Origin: Pseudomonadota bacterium
GTDB taxonomy: Bacteria; Pseudomonadota; Alphaproteobacteria; Azospirillales; Azospirillaceae
Direction of reading: 5' to 3'
DNA: 64,000 nucleotides
NCBI GenBank assembly: GCA_023423695.1
Contig: JAFAFA010000146.1
Location: 28,029-92,028, forward strand
Position 1 is the stretch's first letter. Every line of letters starts with the position of its first letter. The notes under the pieces were generated by a model that saw nothing but the letters and a program-made list of their open reading frames with translations, made no database searches and was not told the DNA's origin. Positions 48,764 through 58,134 of the stretch are shown one piece after another. The translations under genes and the position numbers were made by a program.

Positions 48764-49831
48764 ATGAAATATAAGCTGTCAATGATAGCGTTGTCGTTAG
48801 TCTTTCTTTGGAATCCATCAGCGCGTGCGCAAGAGAGTTACATATCAGCATGCGCGAGTGCACTCTCAATTGATGAGGTCAGCGGTTACAGCAACGAAGT
48901 TGTTCAGTTAGCTCTGCTGACAATGATGGTCTCTTCATCAACCGATGAAAAAGAATTTAAGTCAAAGTTCGCAGGCATGTTGGGGGCGGGCTTTTTTGAC
49001 GGATCCTTGTCAGGAGCGAGAGCAACCAAGAACCAGCTTGAGAAAAGGCTTTCTTTGTATTTCAACCAACAATCTGCCTCGGGTTACCTTGCTAAGTATT
49101 TATCTCCATCAGGTGCTGGGGCATTTTCTAAATGCGTTGAAACAGCGTTTGCGAAGCCTGGACTTCACCTATCCATCAAGAATTCAGATGAAAACACTGT
49201 TAGCATAATCGCTATTTACAGAACGACTTCTGGGGAAAACAGAAATTTTAAAATTAAAATCTACTCTGACGGCAATATGCCAGCGGGCATTAACACGAAC
49301 ATACCAGCAGCAGGTGCCCAGAGAAGTTTTGTAATTGCAAAGGCTAATCCTGCGAAGGACCTTCATGTTCAGGTTGATATTACCGCAGGAGATGATGTGG
49401 TGGATAGCGCTGATGTGTTTATCCCTCCTCTTGTACAGGCCACAAGCGTTGAAAGTACTTCAGTGGTTACTTCGGAATTATCAAACTCCGAGTGTAGAAG
49501 TTTCGGTGACAGCAAAGAGTATGGTGGGAATACCGTCACGATTGTTCCTACTGAGCCAGATGCCATTTTCGATCTTAGCAGTGTGGTGGGTGAATTGACA
49601 TCTCTTAAGGGAGAAAAGGGGAAAGTCCCCGGCGCAGGCTCTAGAATGGAATTCATAAAAAAGGAAACACGCATGATTTCGGCGAAGTCTATATGCGCTC
49701 CTGGGAGCAGCACTGACGAGCACTACTGGGTAAGTGGAAGAATAAAAGCAATGCAGGTCAAGAAAAATGTTTCAAAAAAGGAGCCAGTGAATAACGGAGT
49801 CGAGGCGGTATTTCGCCAAGTAGCTGGTTGA
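48764..49831 (+). CDS. exported protein of foreign (AT-rich) origin, 355 aa
   Basis: GAAGGAG lies 8 nt before the ATG. MKYKLSMIALSLVFLWNPSA followed by RAQ is a signal peptide. The mature protein has a helical N-terminal part (VVQLALLTMMVSSSTDEKEF) and a beta-rich middle (VSIIAIYRTTSGENRNFKIK, KDLHVQVDITAGDDVVDSAD) reminiscent of Ig-like folds. Four Cys may form disulfides. GC content and codon use differ strongly from the neighbours. It sits between a truncated and a complete copy of the same IS, as cargo. No family is recognised. Confidence 0.65.
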   Translation: MKYKLSMIALSLVFLWNPSARAQESYISACASALSIDEVSGYSNEVVQLALLTMMVSSSTDEKEFKSKFAGMLGAGFFDGSLSGARATKNQLEKRLSLYFNQQSASGYLAKYLSPSGAGAFSKCVETAFAKPGLHLSIKNSDENTVSIIAIYRTTSGENRNFKIKIYSDGNMPAGINTNIPAAGAQRSFVIAKANPAKDLHVQVDITAGDDVVDSADVFIPPLVQATSVESTSVVTSELSNSECRSFGDSKEYGGNTVTIVPTEPDAIFDLSSVVGELTSLKGEKGKVPGAGSRMEFIKKETRMISAKSICAPGSSTDEHYWVSGRIKAMQVKKNVSKKEPVNNGVEAVFRQVAG

Positions 49832-49981
49832 CACAAGCGCCGATGAATATCGTCGGCATTTCACGGAATGCATGTGAGGTAAATTAGAGGTATCGTCAAA
49901 TAGGTAGAACAACATGCCCAATCTGGTTCAGCACGCAAAGCTCCGCGCTGGGTGTTCGTCTGCAAAAGGGAGACCCGCTTA

Positions 49982-50852
49982 GAGGCGGTTTCCAGGCCCC
50001 TTATCCGATGCCCCCCTCTGGAAACCGTCTGATCTACCGTCGGTTTCCTGTGCCTTTGGCATAGAGAGGCGGGCATGAGACCGACAGTTGCGGACTTGGT
50101 GGCGAGGATCATTGACCGGGTCGACGATCGGCCTCGCGGCCCTGGACGTCCGCCGATGCCCACTGCGGAGGTCATCGAAACGCTGTGCTTCTTCCTACGT
50201 GAGGGCGTCCAGTGGCGCGAGCTTCGGGCGGCGGACGGGCGTGCCTCAGGCTCAACCCTCCGCCGCCGCCTGGACGAGTGGCACACGACGGCGTTGCTCC
50301 GCCGTGTCCATGCCGTCCTCGTTCGTATGACGCGCTCCGGTCCCGATGCCGCCGCTTGGGACGTCGTGGTGGACAGCTGCTCAGTACGGGCTAAGCACGG
50401 TGGCGAGTTGACTGGCCCGAACCCCACCGACCGCGGCAAACCCGGCACCAAGTATCACGTGGTCGTCTCGACTGACGGCCTGCCGCTGGCGGTCATGCCG
50501 TCTGCCGCCAATGTGCATGACACCATGCTCTTCCCCGACTTGCTGCGCTTGGGCCAGGTCGTCTGTGCCGCCATCGGCAGGCTCTACGCCGACGCAGGCT
50601 ACGACAGTGCCGATAACTGTTGGCTCTGTTTACGCGACGGGGTTCAGCCGCACATCCGCAAGATCGGCGAGCCCCACGGCTCAGGGGTCGGCAAGGTCCG
50701 ATGCGTTGTCGAGCACGGCTGCGCTTGGCTGCTCGCCAACAAACGCCTCGATCGACGGCAGGATAGGCTCGGACGGGTCGTCCTCTCCTTGCTCACTGCC
50801 GCCGCCATCTTCATCATCGCAAACCGACTCACTGCATTCTGAAAACCGCCCC
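49982..50852 (+). mobile_element. complete IS5-family insertion sequence, about 870 bp
   Basis: The ends are GAGGCGGTTTCC at 49982 and the near complement GAAAACCGCCCC ending at 50852. TTA flanks both sides (49979-49981 and 50853-50855), fitting a 3-bp target duplication. Confidence 0.8.
50075..50842 (+). CDS. IS5-family transposase, intact, 255 aa
   Basis: MRPTVADLVARIIDRVDDRP begins the protein; GPGRPPMPTAEVIETLCFFL then REGVQWREL is the conserved N-terminal segment. The DDE triad is visible: Asp in VVVDSCSVRAKHGG, Asp in YADAGYDSADNCW and Glu in VVEHGCAWLLANKRLD. The reading frame is complete between both terminal repeats, so the element should be active. It could have mobilised the AT-rich cargo on its left together with the truncated copy. 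Confidence 0.9.
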   Translation: MRPTVADLVARIIDRVDDRPRGPGRPPMPTAEVIETLCFFLREGVQWRELRAADGRASGSTLRRRLDEWHTTALLRRVHAVLVRMTRSGPDAAAWDVVVDSCSVRAKHGGELTGPNPTDRGKPGTKYHVVVSTDGLPLAVMPSAANVHDTMLFPDLLRLGQVVCAAIGRLYADAGYDSADNCWLCLRDGVQPHIRKIGEPHGSGVGKVRCVVEHGCAWLLANKRLDRRQDRLGRVVLSLLTAAAIFIIANRLTAF

Positions 50853-51452
50853 TTAGCCCGCGCAGGGCTATTGTCCAGAAGAATCAGGCGGCTAACCCCC
50901 ACAGATGGAACCAAAGCTGGAGTTTGGTTCTGTGGCAGAGAGGCGCCCGAACGGGGCCGTTAGCGCGCCCCGATCCGCCCTGTGGGGGGACTCTTGCGAT
51001 GTCAGGCCCTGACGACTTCCGCAGCATACTTCACGTCGGCCCGGAAGGGCAGGGCGGATGCCATCGCGTTTGAGAAGCGTGTCCACGACCACGCGGCCTC
51101 TCCCGCCGATTCCCCGCGCGAGATTCGGCGTGATCCGGAGGTGGCGGTCGGCACGGCGCTTCGGCCCTATCCCGCCCTCCAGGATGGGACTCGGATGCAA
51201 AGGACATCGTTTCGTCGGCTAGACGTACCTGTCCTTGTCTATCCTTGACGGATTCCACTTGTCAGCAGGCCATCTCTCGTGAGAAGAAGAGGGCGCGGGA
51301 CACCGAGCCCGTGGGCTTGGCGTAGCCCGACCGCCCGTCGATCATCGCCTCCTGGGTTCGCCCTGGAACCATACTGCTTCACTCGACCCCACGCATCCTC
51401 GCGGACGGGCCGATGAGAAAGGGCGCCATCGGTCTCACGAACGGAGGCTGCG
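50853..51452. other. 600 bp without a convincing gene
   Basis: Short open frames on both strands lack good starts and sensible composition. The last ~40 bp hold GAACGGAGGCTGC, a ribosome site for the gene at 51453. Confidence 0.35.
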
Positions 51453-52553
51453 ATGCAGGTCGCCATCACCCACGAAATTTTCCGCGCAATCAAGCTGGCC
51501 GTCCCCGAGCAGATCACCCTGGCGAAGTTCGCCAAGAGCCAGACGCTGACCGAAGTGCTCGCCCGGGGGCTCGGTAGCAAGACCTACGCGGGCCTGCTGT
51601 CCTCGATGGTCGACGACGGAATCCACTACGCCACCATCAACAATGACGCCTTCCTGCGCCACCTGGCGGCCCACGGCGTCCGCATGGACCTGGAGCATGA
51701 GCTCGTCAACGGCTGGCCCCTGGAGATGGTGGTCCAATCCGTGGTTCCGGACGCCAACATTATCGAGGCCAACGTCATCGACGACGAGGCTGCCGGGTCC
51801 ATGACCCTGGACGAGCTTTCGCGCATCGTCCTCGGAGACGGCCCCCGCTTCATGATGGTGTGGGGACGGGCCGTGACGAGGGACGGCGTGCCGATCCTGG
51901 TCCCCAACACCTTCAACCGGCAGGGGCGCTTCCCCGAGGCCGGGATGGTCAGCACGCTGCTCGACCCGAAGCAGCGCGCCGCGTGGGTCACGGAGGCGTG
52001 CGGGAAGATCCTCGACCGCCGCCCCGGCCTTCCGCGACTCCGGGTCGGGGGACCGGGGGTGGCAGAGCGTCCCATGACCGAGGTCGTCGCCGAGATGATC
52101 GAATCACGTATCCATGTCCGGCTCGGTGACGGGGCGGAGATTGTCCAGAACAAGCCGCGCCTGGTCGCGGCCTCGGCCTTCACGACATCATTGGGCCTCC
52201 ACTTCGACTTGCCACAGCGCCGCTATAACGGCATGGATCGGTGCCTGGAGAGGGCGACAAGGGTGCTGCTCGCGGCGGCCGCGCTGGCCGTCGCCTGTCT
52301 GGTGACCGGGGGCAGTAGCTACCAGGGGGTATTCTCCACGGCCAGTGAGGAGCGGCGGATCATCAACGACATTGGCACGAGGCGCGCGGTCCTGCACACC
52401 ACAAATGAGGGTGGCAAGCTGGTCGAGCGATCCCATCAAATCGATGTCCCGGAGGCATTTGGTTTGCTGAACGAGGCGCTGGAACGCTGGAATCAGGTGT
52501 GCGCGGAACTGGAGATGGACGGGGAACAATCCGCCTCCAGCCCAGGTCTCTGA
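51453..52553 (+). CDS. hypothetical membrane-anchored protein, 366 aa
   Basis: GGAGG lies 6 nt before the ATG; the start is MQVAITHEIFRAIKLAVPEQ. The large N-terminal part is soluble; one hydrophobic segment near residues 268-290 (RVLLAAAALAVACLVTGGSS) anchors it, leaving about 75 residues on the other side (ERRIINDIGTRRAVLHTTNE). I recognise no catalytic motif. The GC content matches the window, so it belongs to the plasmid backbone rather than the IS cargo. Confidence 0.6.
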   Translation: MQVAITHEIFRAIKLAVPEQITLAKFAKSQTLTEVLARGLGSKTYAGLLSSMVDDGIHYATINNDAFLRHLAAHGVRMDLEHELVNGWPLEMVVQSVVPDANIIEANVIDDEAAGSMTLDELSRIVLGDGPRFMMVWGRAVTRDGVPILVPNTFNRQGRFPEAGMVSTLLDPKQRAAWVTEACGKILDRRPGLPRLRVGGPGVAERPMTEVVAEMIESRIHVRLGDGAEIVQNKPRLVAASAFTTSLGLHFDLPQRRYNGMDRCLERATRVLLAAAALAVACLVTGGSSYQGVFSTASEERRIINDIGTRRAVLHTTNEGGKLVERSHQIDVPEAFGLLNEALERWNQVCAELEMDGEQSASSPGL

Positions 52554-53006
52554 CAGTCCGCCGCAAATCCGCGGAGCGGGGCTCTCACCCCGCCCGGCCC
52601 TCACTCGAGTGGCGGGAACGGCTGGCCGCGCAGCCGCATGAAGAGCTCGGCCATCAGGTCTTGGATGTCGTCGATCCCCGCGCTCGAAATGGCGCAGGTT
52701 GCTGTATGTAGCGGCGAATGTTCTAGTGGCGCGCACCAGACGGATGGTATCGTTTGTAGCTGGGCAGAACCGCGGCGTACTGCTGTCAGCTCCAAATCCG
52801 GCGCCGTTCTTCGTTGGCCGTGGATGCCCTTCTCTAGCTCGGGCATGACACCGTAGGGATGTTCAAACCTTCTGAAGCTCCTTACCAGTTTGCAGTGGCA
52901 AATGCGGCGACGGCTGGCCTGCCGATACCCGTCCGCGCTGCGGACGTGCGGACTACGGAGGAGTATCCTAGCGCAGCTCCGCCGTATCTTTCTCAGGGGG
53001 TGTGCC
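52554..53006. other. stretch with only gene remnants
   Basis: On the minus strand the frame ending at 52601 (GIDDIQDLMAELFMRLRGQP then FPPLE) looks like the C-terminus of a lost gene. Otherwise nothing is seen. Confidence 0.3.
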
Positions 53007-53399
53007 ATGGCGACATCCGCAACCAAAACCTTCAACTTCGGTGACCTGAAACAGGCCCTTGAACATAGCGACGCCACCACCTTGGTCGGGCTCTACGCCG
53101 ATGATGCCGAGATGGTGATCGTCGATCGCAACCGTCCGCCCAGTTCGCCGATGACGTTGTCGGGCAGGGAGGCGATTGCGGCGTTCTGGCGCGATGTGTG
53201 CTCCAGGGACATGACGCACCGCGTCGGTCATGAGGTGGTTGGGCCGGACCGCGCTGCCTTCGTCGAGGAGTGCGCCTATTCTGACGGGTGCCACGTGATG
53301 TCGGCGATGACCCTCGATCTGCGGAACGGCCGGATCGCCAAGCACCTCACTGTCCAGGCATGGGACGAGGTCAGCTGCGCGACTGGGCGAGCATCCTGA
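53007..53399 (+). CDS. SnoaL/NTF2-like protein, 130 aa
   Basis: The protein MATSATKTFNFGDLKQALEH followed by SDATTLVGLYADDAEMVIVD has the NTF2-like opening (helix, then LxxLYADDAEM), and continues SGREAIAAFWRDVCSRDMTH ... VVGPDRAAFVEECAYSDGCH with the usual strands. SnoaL-like proteins are small alpha+beta barrels used as enzymes or binding proteins with very diverse substrates; no ligand can be inferred. GGGGG lies close to the ATG at 53007 but it is not a textbook site. Confidence 0.75.
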   Translation: MATSATKTFNFGDLKQALEHSDATTLVGLYADDAEMVIVDRNRPPSSPMTLSGREAIAAFWRDVCSRDMTHRVGHEVVGPDRAAFVEECAYSDGCHVMSAMTLDLRNGRIAKHLTVQAWDEVSCATGRAS

Positions 53400-53431
53400 A
53401 GAACACCGTCCTCACGCCGTAGAGAGGGTGT

Positions 53432-53990
53432 TCAATGCCGCGAGGATGACGCTCGTTTAGTCTTGCTGATGCTAACAATGATGCGGTCGTGATCAGCGGT
53501 CTAGACGAAACGCTTGGCAGTCTTGTTGTGCTCCTTGATAAAGCGATGGATGGCAGCCTGAAGATCGACGATGCCGCGGAAGCTGCCCCGGCGTAGGCGC
53601 TTGTGGGTTAGCTTGGCGAAGAAGCCCTCCACCGCGTTCAGCCAAGACGCCGAGGTCGGGGTGAAGTGGAAGACCCAGCGCGGGTGCTTCTCCAGCCAGG
53701 CGCGGACCTTCGGGTGCTTGTGAGTGGCGCAGTTGTTCAGGATGACATGCACCACCTTGCCGATCGGCACCGCCGCCTCGACGGCGTTGAGAAAGCGGAT
53801 GAACTCATGATGTCGGTGTCGTGCCGAGCATAGTGCCGTCCAGCACGTTCAGTGCTGCGAACAGTGTCGGCGTGCCGTGCCGGGTGTAATCGTGCGTGTG
53901 CGTGGCGGGTTTGGCCCTTGGTCAGCGGCAACCCCGGCTGGATGCGCACGAGGGCTTGAATCTGCAACTTCGGGAGTGTCAGGAATTTCG
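53432..53990 (-). pseudogene. decayed IS630-family transposase (C-terminal part)
   Basis: The main frame 53770-53501 reads VVHVILNNCATHKHPKVRAW followed by FTPTSASWLNAVEGFFAKLT, the IS630 DDE domain with Asn in place of the second catalytic Asp (LNN for LDN). The frame then meets TAG (53501-53503) where the family has Trp (RFVWTADP) and goes on TADHDRIIVSISKTKRASSS to a stop at 53432. Upstream a frameshift near 53740-53800 separates LTLPKLQIQALVRIQPGLPL. The N-terminus is missing. Confidence 0.75.
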
Positions 53991-54030
53991 TGCTTGGCGG
54001 GCGGCATTTTAGAACTGAAAGAGACCCGAC

Positions 54031-54381
54031 ATGTCCCGACGCAATCGGCCCGTTATTCCGGATGCGATCCTCGACCAACTGCTGGTTGGAGCGGACGCCA
54101 AGATGGCATTCGACCAAAACGGCTTGCTCGACCAGCTGAAGAAAGCGCTGACGGAGCGAGCCCTGAAGGCCGAGCTGGATCATCACCTGGCTGGTGGCAA
54201 GAGCGGCAACCGTCGCAACGGCTACGGCCATAAGACGGTGCTGACCGAGGGTGGCTCGAAGGACCTGTCCATCTCCCACGACCGGACGGGAACGTTTGAT
54301 CCGGCGCTGGTCGGCAAGTACCAGCGCCGCTTCCCCGGCTTCGACGAGGAGATCGTGTCGATGCCCAGCCACCCCCACTGA
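54031..54381 (+). pseudogene. truncated IS256-family transposase, N-terminal 116 aa
   Basis: MSRRNRPVIPDAILDQLLVG ... LTERALKAELDHHLAGGKSG, NRRNGYGHKTVLTEGG and YQRRFPGFDEEIVSM match the start of IS256 (Mutator) transposases. The frame ends just after the conserved FDEKI-like segment, before any catalytic residue. The remaining ~280 codons are absent. Confidence 0.85.
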
Positions 54382-54385
54382 GGCA

Positions 54386-54997
54386 TCAGAGGGACGAACA
54401 GCAGGACGAGCAGTTGGCCGTCTCATGCGGCCCCATGTGCCCACATTGGCCGCAGGTCGAATAGCGGAATGGGTTTGATGAGGATAGCGACAGATCACTG
54501 CTAGATGGAGCGGCTACCGCACCGGAAAACACCTTCCCAAACATTCCGAAGAGGAACAGAACAATCGCCCAGGACAGGAGATGCACCAAGGCTATGCCCA
54601 ACACAATCCCGGCTCCGATAGCCAGCAGGCGGGACAGCAAGCCGAGAGCCATTTGGCTCGCGATGAAATGCACGGTATACCCTTCGTATAGTTTATACGC
54701 TGTGTAGCCGCCCAGAACGACGCATCCTCCAGTCAGGACTAGTGGCGCGAGGGTTTTGGAAATGTTGTTCGAGAGCGCAGATGCCCCCAAGCCCGCCGCG
54801 CAGATCCACATCGGAACGAGGTGTTGGTTTAAAGGGGGCCACTTGTGGTGCTGGACACCCATGTCTTCAAAGGAAAACCACCGTGCTACCCAAGAGGCCA
54901 CGAGAAGGCCAATGCCGACAAGCGCCAGTTGGCCGACCCCGTCAAAGGAATTGAAGGGGATCAGGGTGGACTCGACGAGGCGGTAAAGCATTTCCAT
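54386..54997 (-). CDS. membrane protein with C-terminal Cys cluster, 203 aa
   Basis: Start MEMLYRLVESTLIPFNSFDG. Hydrophobic segments: QLALVGIGLLVASWVARWF, LVPMWICAAGLGASALSN, LAPLVLTGGCVVLGGYTAY and LLAIGAGIVLGIALVHLLSW then AIVLFLFGMF, so four or five membrane passes. The C-terminus TCGQCGHMGPHETANCSSCC is a zinc-ribbon-like CxxC...CxxC. The gene ends 5 bp from the IS256 fragment, and its base composition is intermediate. It follows another membrane gene (55062) on the same strand; they may be coupled. No family is recognised. Confidence 0.55.
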   Translation of the reverse strand: MEMLYRLVESTLIPFNSFDGVGQLALVGIGLLVASWVARWFSFEDMGVQHHKWPPLNQHLVPMWICAAGLGASALSNNISKTLAPLVLTGGCVVLGGYTAYKLYEGYTVHFIASQMALGLLSRLLAIGAGIVLGIALVHLLSWAIVLFLFGMFGKVFSGAVAAPSSSDLSLSSSNPFRYSTCGQCGHMGPHETANCSSCCSSL

Positions 54998-55061
54998 AAA
55001 ACATACCTTATCGCTGAGAAAGTGTATCTGGACTGGGAGGGGCAAGGCAGGTTGAAGAGCC

Positions 55062-55421
55062 TCAGACGCGCCGAGGTGACCAACCGAGGGCGCGCGCGAG
55101 GATCCCGACCAATGCGAAGATGCCAGCGGCAATCATCGCAAGACCAACCCGCCCGATGATGTAAGGCCCGAGATGGGGTGCCACCGCCGCCCAGAAGCTC
55201 TTCGTGACAGTGGAGTAGACGAGGATCGCCGCTACGGTAGGATGGAAGGGAATACTAAACCCTAGCAGCAATACCCCGAGGAAAATGGTCGTAAAAGCAT
55301 AAGCCGTGGCCCTGAGGCCGCCAATAAGGATCAGGCGCGCCATCAAAGGGGCTCCGACAAGTAGCATCACGCCGATGCCAAAGGCTTGGAGAAGGAAAGC
55401 GAGAAAGGGGGGAGTGATCAT
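55062..55421 (-). CDS. membrane protein, 119 aa
   Basis: MITPPFLAFLLQAFGIGVML is followed by several hydrophobic stretches (LMARLILIGGLRATAYAF, TIFLGVLLLGFSIPF, IGRVGLAMIAAGIFALVGIL), giving four membrane segments and a short basic tail. It lies 64 bp upstream of the membrane gene at 54386 on the same strand and probably forms an operon with it. No family is recognised. Confidence 0.5.
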   Translation of the reverse strand: MITPPFLAFLLQAFGIGVMLLVGAPLMARLILIGGLRATAYAFTTIFLGVLLLGFSIPFHPTVAAILVYSTVTKSFWAAVAPHLGPYIIGRVGLAMIAAGIFALVGILARALGWSPRRV

Positions 55422-56030
55422 AGTAAGCCTGCAGATTTAATGATTATTCTGTTTTTGCGTAACTGGGTAAACCGGCATTAGGGCAACGCATTCAAGAGAT
55501 TGGATAACGGAGATCGCTGGCGCGGCGCCGCTATCCAATGGTCGCATTTTGCCCGCGCCGAACAGATAGTTTTGTTCTACAAAGGACACTGGCACTCATG
55601 CAAGGCGTGGATGTGTCGCAGTGGGCGGTAGCCCTGAAACTGGCTCCCATTGACCGCTACCTTTAAACCTTCAAGTCGCCATCTACCGCCTCTTCGTGAA
55701 GCACAGCAAAATGGCCAAGCGGTTTATCTGGATCGCCGACCCGGACCGCATCATCACCAGCATCAACAAGGCTAAACAGACGTCAGGCGCGGACCACTAG
55801 GATACTACATCACGACGCGGTGCATGTGCAGGATTAAAGAATGGAACTTTCCGTTCGGTTTTCCCAGCGGATACTAGCAATTACGTTGCGGCACTTTTAA
55901 TATAACGTTGTCAGTCACGACAATTATATGCTGATTGCATGCGGCGCAATGTCGCATCTCTTGACTGTCTCCATACTGAAAAGCTCAATTATACTGACAG
56001 TAGTTTCTATGTGATAACGTGGAGTGTTTA
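55422..56030. other. AT-richer stretch with an IS relic
   Basis: Apart from the IS630 fragment at 55675, there is no gene. The last ~200 bp are AT-rich and should hold the promoter of the gene at 56031. Confidence 0.4.
55675..55800 (+). pseudogene. IS630-family transposase C-terminal fragment, 41 codons
   Basis: VAIYRLFVKHSKMAKRFIWI followed by ADPDRIITSINKAKQTSGAD matches the end of IS630 transposases (AKxFxWTADPDxII). It is the intact version of the region broken by TAG in the relic at 53432. Confidence 0.7.
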
Positions 56031-56543
56031 ATGATCTGGTTCCTTTTGCTCGTTGCCATTGCTGGACTGGCAATATGGTACATGAAGATGAAAAAAGATG
56101 ACAAGTGGGCTTATGAGCAAGATCAATGGCTTTCCTCAGCTAAATACAAGCACCTTTGGGAAGGCTATGGCATTGCTGTCGACGTTGAAGGCAAGCAAGT
56201 TCATTTGCGAGGATTTTGTAAAGGAGAGCCTATCGAGAGGGCTTATCCATTCTCAGATGTTCGGAGTTGGCGATACTGCATCAGCAACACCAATGTAACT
56301 ACTACGGCTACCGGATTGGCCGCCGTTTCTGCCCTCGGCGACACACTATCAGCGGTGCGGAACGACGCGAAAGAAACTGGCCTTTTCATTAGAGTAAAAG
56401 ACATCGACGTCCCTGAGTGGAAGATCGGCTTTAAGCGCTCTTCTGATTTAGAGATCGTACTTCAGCAGTGGATGGAGACACTTGAGCAAACTATCAACGT
56501 AGATGTTCCTGCCTCATCAACTGCGCAAAAGGCGCTTATGTAA
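56031..56543 (+). CDS. membrane-anchored protein, possibly DUF4755-like, 170 aa
   Basis: MIWFLLLVAIAGLAIWYMKM is a single N-terminal anchor followed by a charged linker. The soluble domain has a beta/alpha pattern (GIAVDVEGKQVHLRGFCKGE, PIERAYPFSDVRSWRYCISN ... GLFIRVKDIDVPEWKIGFK). The strand order resembles DUF4755 proteins of E. coli and plasmids, but I am not certain. It is AT-richer than the window and lies in the IS-rich zone. The function is unknown. Confidence 0.55.
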   Translation: MIWFLLLVAIAGLAIWYMKMKKDDKWAYEQDQWLSSAKYKHLWEGYGIAVDVEGKQVHLRGFCKGEPIERAYPFSDVRSWRYCISNTNVTTTATGLAAVSALGDTLSAVRNDAKETGLFIRVKDIDVPEWKIGFKRSSDLEIVLQQWMETLEQTINVDVPASSTAQKALM

Positions 56544-56683
56544 GCAGTTAATCAGACAGAGCTTTGCAAGCAGGCTTTAGAGTAAGTCGAGGGAATTGGC
56601 CCCGCCAAGCTGGCAGCAGGCGCCGCATACTCTTCATTTCTTCACGTCCTACGGCATCACGCGAAAGATAAACGCAGGAAAAA

Positions 56684-57850
56684 ATGTGCATGTCCAAAGT
56701 GACTCGCCTGATTCAGAATGGGATCATCCCCATGGCGGCGGCCGTGGTCTTCGCGCTCGCGTCCGCCTGTGCATCGGCACAGTCTGGAAACCCGGGCTCG
56801 GTTAAGGAGAGGCTCGAGAAGGCCGCAAACCAAGGGCTCCAGAGCACCGTCGACGTGTTCATGGGAAAGGTGTTCAAGAAAGGCAGCTACCGGCGCGGCT
56901 CAATTAGCGAGACGAAGCTCACCGGCCTGTTCAGCAAGCAGCCCTTCTCCGGATCTGACACCTATCCGCGCGTTGGCCTGACGGTGCTCGAATGGAAGAC
57001 GGGCGTGCTCCCGGTCGCTGCCCACGACCATGGCTCTTATATCCGGTATGACGACGAGTGCTGGAAGTACAAAGGCGTGCTCTGGACCGACAAGTCGAGC
57101 CGCGAAGACGTGGGGCCGTTTACCGTTTGCACGGGAGACCTCCCCGACGGTTCTATCCTGCAGTCACTCACACAGTGGGCACACCACGCGAATGTGTCCT
57201 GGGATAATACGGACGCGGTGCGGTCGATCGGGCCACTCCCCCCTGTGAATCCGATGCCGAACCCAGCCAAGCTCGGACTTGTCTGGGGTGGACAGTTTCG
57301 CGAAGGGGTGGCGTTGGCGGCGCTACTCTCCGCGATGGGGTTTGACTGGGGTAATCCCGGTGATGCGCGTGTTTGGATTGTAGGATTCGGGGCCGATACC
57401 CCTCAGATCGTGTCCGGGAAATCGCAGAAGGAAAAAGAGGAAGAGTGGCTGGCAGCTGAGCGGGCCAAGATCCAGGCAGAGTTGGCGGCCCGTCGCACCC
57501 CGGTTCCCCCGAACCCCAAAACCGCGGCCCGCGAGAAGGCCCAGGCGTTGGGCTCGACGCCCACACAAACGATGAGCGTCGCCGACTACCTGCTCGATGC
57601 TAAGACCTTAGAAGGACAGGTGGTCAGCATCGCTGGGCTGGTGCGATGCATGCCCATGGGATGCGTGCTGCAATCGCCGGAGAATCAGATGCACAACATC
57701 AGCCTGGATCAGGACGCTCTATCGCGCGAGGATCGCAAGAAGCTGCTCGGCTGCGCCGTCGATCTCCCCTGCAAGCTCACGGTCACGGCCATTGCCTATT
57801 CTTCCATCGCCGGGCCGGGCTTAATGGCCGGACGGCTCAGCCAGGACTGA
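56684..57850 (+). CDS. exported protein with C-terminal OB-like domain, 388 aa
   Basis: MCMSKVTRLIQNGIIPMAAA followed by VVFALASACASAQS is a signal peptide. The middle carries WHxxG-like segments and a Lys/Glu-rich coiled coil (SQKEKEEEWLAAERAKIQAE). The last ~90 residues (VADYLLDAKTLEGQVVSIAG, LVRCMPMGCVLQSP) have the OB-fold strand pattern with two Cys, similar in style to the exported protein at 15001. AGGA lies close to the ATG. It may be a periplasmic nucleic-acid- or ligand-binding protein; this is not established. Confidence 0.6.
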   Translation: MCMSKVTRLIQNGIIPMAAAVVFALASACASAQSGNPGSVKERLEKAANQGLQSTVDVFMGKVFKKGSYRRGSISETKLTGLFSKQPFSGSDTYPRVGLTVLEWKTGVLPVAAHDHGSYIRYDDECWKYKGVLWTDKSSREDVGPFTVCTGDLPDGSILQSLTQWAHHANVSWDNTDAVRSIGPLPPVNPMPNPAKLGLVWGGQFREGVALAALLSAMGFDWGNPGDARVWIVGFGADTPQIVSGKSQKEKEEEWLAAERAKIQAELAARRTPVPPNPKTAAREKAQALGSTPTQTMSVADYLLDAKTLEGQVVSIAGLVRCMPMGCVLQSPENQMHNISLDQDALSREDRKKLLGCAVDLPCKLTVTAIAYSSIAGPGLMAGRLSQD

Positions 57851-57926
57851 TACCAGCCTGCTTCGGGACGGCTTAACCAGCCGTACCGGCTGCGGCAACA
57901 GCTACGCGGGCGTCGGATGCATCCTC

Positions 57927-58134
57927 GTGAACTCAGGCGGGAACGCGCTGGAGGACATGATCCCCGCCGAGGTGCTCCATCGCGTGGTCGGCCACCTGAG
58001 CGCGTTGGATAACGCGCAAGCGTCTGCGGTCCTCGACCTCAACGCCCGCTTCTGGTCCGGCGCGCCAATGCACGGGCGGTCATTCGGGATCTCCCCTGAC
58101 GGCGAACGTCTTGGAACACGAACTGTGCGTCGGA
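57927..58134 (+). pseudogene. N-terminal remnant of an unidentified gene
   Basis: From the GTG at 57927 the frame MNSGGNALEDMIPAEVLHRV followed by VGHLSALDNAQASAVLDLNA looks coding for about 65 residues. Beyond 58135 it is only the antisense of the phosphatase gene. It was presumably truncated when the operon to the right arrived. The family is unknown. Confidence 0.35.
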
